This document shows positions 63,127-64,000 of a DNA stretch of 64,000 bases, one piece after another. Made by a program: the position numbers and the translations under genes. The DNA comes from UBA5536 sp964592595. GTDB lineage: Bacteria > Bacteroidota > Bacteroidia > Bacteroidales > F082. Where the stretch lies: positions 1 to 64,000 of the forward strand of contig CAZQFH010000006.1 of NCBI GenBank assembly GCA_964592595.1. Reading direction: 5' to 3'. Under the pieces are notes generated by a model. The model was not told the DNA's origin and made no database searches. It worked only from the letters and a program-made list of their open reading frames with translations. Each line of letters opens with the position of its first letter. The first letter of the stretch is position 1.

Positions 63127-63537
63127 ATGCCTTACAAAAAAGAAAAAAAATTTCTTGATTTACCACGCTACGCTGGTGGGAGAGAAGCATTGTCAAAATT
63201 TATACGCGATAACCTTCAATATCCCAAAGAAGCACTATCAGCTAAAGTTGAAGGCAAGGTTGCAGTTGGCTTTGATATTGATGACAATGGAGTAGTTCAC
63301 AATGTTCATTTAGTGCATGGAATAGGCTATGGATGCGATGAGGAAGCGATACGAATTGTGCAGCTATTGCGTTATCAAAAAGTTAGTAACAGGGGTAGGA
63401 GGGTGCTTATGCACAGCAAGTTAAATATCAATTTTAAGTTGCCAAAATCCCGGCTTAGCTATGAGATTGTCACACAAAAAGTAAAGGTAAAAGAGCCAGA
63501 TAAAGAAAATATTGTTTCTTATACCATAAATCTTTAA
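63127..63537 (+). CDS. TonB C-terminal-domain protein without membrane anchor
   Basis: The 136-residue product has a TonB-C domain (about 10-105) with the usual PRYAGGREALSKFI, NLQYPKEAL and GKVAVGFDIDDNG segments and a DEEAIRIV stretch. There is no N-terminal membrane helix or signal peptide, so it cannot act as a normal energy transducer. It may be a regulatory or structural protein. A TACCTTTG box (63098-63105) overlaps the preceding terminator region and may start its transcript. Confidence 0.75.
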   Translation: MPYKKEKKFLDLPRYAGGREALSKFIRDNLQYPKEALSAKVEGKVAVGFDIDDNGVVHNVHLVHGIGYGCDEEAIRIVQLLRYQKVSNRGRRVLMHSKLNINFKLPKSRLSYEIVTQKVKVKEPDKENIVSYTINL

Positions 63538-63577
63538 AAAAAATAAAAAGTGTTACTGTCGTTAATTCATTATGCCG

Positions 63578-63591
63578 TATGTTTGCAACAT
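63578..63591 (+). promoter_or_regulatory. -7 box with overlapping dyad before arsR
   Basis: TATGTTTG (63578-63585) matches TAnnTTTG and overlaps the inverted repeat ATGTT-TGC-AACAT (63579-63591). This position suits a repressor operator for the following ArsR. Confidence 0.5.
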
Positions 63592-63602
63592 AAAACATAA
63601 CA

Positions 63603-63923
63603 ATGATCAAGACAGAACTTTTAAAACAGCAAGATCAGGAATTAGCTTTGATAGCCAAGGCTTTATCGCATCCTACACGCATTGACATACTTGATTTTCT
63701 GGTACAATCAAGTTGTTGTATCTCTGGCGAAATCCCCTTGAGTCGTACAACAGTATCACAACACCTTACAGAACTCAAAAAAATCGGTTTTATCCAGCGA
63801 ACTGTAGAAGGTGTAAAAATAAATTATTGTATTGATAATCAAAAACTAACCGAAATAAAACAGGCTTTCGATCTTTTTTTCAAGAGGCTTTTATCTAACC
63901 CAAACCCAAGCTGCGAAGTATGA
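63603..63923 (+). CDS. arsR: ArsR-family transcriptional repressor
   Basis: The 106-residue winged-helix protein shows LSHPTRIDILDFL and the recognition helix region LSRTTVSQHLTELKK. A Cys pair C38-C39 at the start of the recognition region and C104 at the end could bind arsenite or another metalloid; this differs from the E. coli CxCxxC site. Its stop codon overlaps the ATG of an arsenate-reductase-type gene (ATGA), which supports an arsenic role. Confidence 0.88.
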   Translation: MIKTELLKQQDQELALIAKALSHPTRIDILDFLVQSSCCISGEIPLSRTTVSQHLTELKKIGFIQRTVEGVKINYCIDNQKLTEIKQAFDLFFKRLLSNPNPSCEV

Positions 63924-64000
63924 AAATCTTAATTCTCTGCACAGGCAATTCCTGTCGTTCACAAATGGCCGAAGGCTTTCTAAAGTCTTTTAATCCTGAC
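63920..64000 (+). CDS. arsC: Arsenate reductase, low-molecular-weight phosphatase type (partial)
   Basis: Only the first 27 codons are in the window. The start reads MKILILCTGNSCRSQMAEG, with the CX5R(S) loop (C7 to R13) of the low-molecular-weight tyrosine phosphatase/thioredoxin-coupled ArsC family. With ArsR directly upstream it most likely reduces arsenate to arsenite. A protein tyrosine phosphatase is less likely. The rest lies beyond the window. Confidence 0.85.
   Translation, partial: MKILILCTGNSCRSQMAEGFLKSFNPD

Overview
The window is a chromosomal segment from a member of the Bacteroidota. The grounds are: proteins with type IX secretion (T9SS) C-terminal sorting tails, promoter boxes of the TAnnTTTG type with an upstream TTG, near-absence of Shine-Dalgarno sequences, a fused alpha/beta 2-oxo acid dehydrogenase E1, an NfeD-FloA flotillin pair, a TonB-dependent receptor with a beta-propeller lipoprotein, and many TPR proteins. 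Base composition is moderately AT-rich throughout. I see no transposase, integrase, phage gene, CRISPR array or rRNA. The exact order within Bacteroidota cannot be fixed from this stretch.

Layout. 0.3-9.7 kb (+): BatA-domain membrane protein, topoisomerase IV/gyrase A-type subunit, flavodiiron protein, lipoprotein, TPR sensor kinase. 9.7-13.2 kb (-): serine hydrolase lipoprotein and a long KamA-family radical SAM enzyme, divergent from pruA (13.4-15.0 kb). 15.5-21.2 kb (+): a cobalamin riboswitch followed by a T9SS-exported beta-propeller, a second T9SS-exported protein, a BtuB-type TonB receptor and a BtuG-type surface lipoprotein; this looks like a complete vitamin B12 capture operon. 21-26.6 kb: OsmC, Nudix, ClpS-NfeD-FloA, a long RelA/SpoT homologue with a damaged hydrolase domain, and an unlisted 55-residue membrane protein. 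26.6-40.2 kb: mostly minus-strand genes (class V aminotransferase, 14-repeat TPR protein, LolD-type ATPase, DnaB, a Cas4-like nuclease next to a DEDDy exonuclease) with sucC and a secreted protein on plus. 40.3-49.9 kb: lipoprotein, MnmD, then a minus-strand run (LpxR, YbeD-like, FluC, unknown, acylphosphatase, a decayed metallo-hydrolase), a fused E1 dehydrogenase, MATE transporter and CysH. 50-60.7 kb: Mpl-type Mur ligase, a tandem 53-bp hairpin repeat, S9 peptidase, glycoside-hydrolase-like protein, tRNA-Met, a second TPR sensor kinase, DUF1573 protein and an aminotransferase. 60.9-63.0 kb is a decay zone with three broken genes in a row (2OG-Fe oxygenase, Crp/Fnr regulator, two-domain rhodanese). 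The right edge carries a TonB-C protein and the start of an arsR-arsC operon cut by the window end.

The most interesting parts are the riboswitch-controlled B12 operon, which pairs the TonB receptor and surface lipoprotein with two T9SS-delivered proteins; the Cas4-like nuclease whose partner RNase H-like domain looks dead beside a separate intact exonuclease; the RelA/SpoT homologue lacking its HD motif; the tandem hairpin repeat with compensatory changes; and the cluster of pseudogenes, where a regulator and its divergent neighbour have decayed together.
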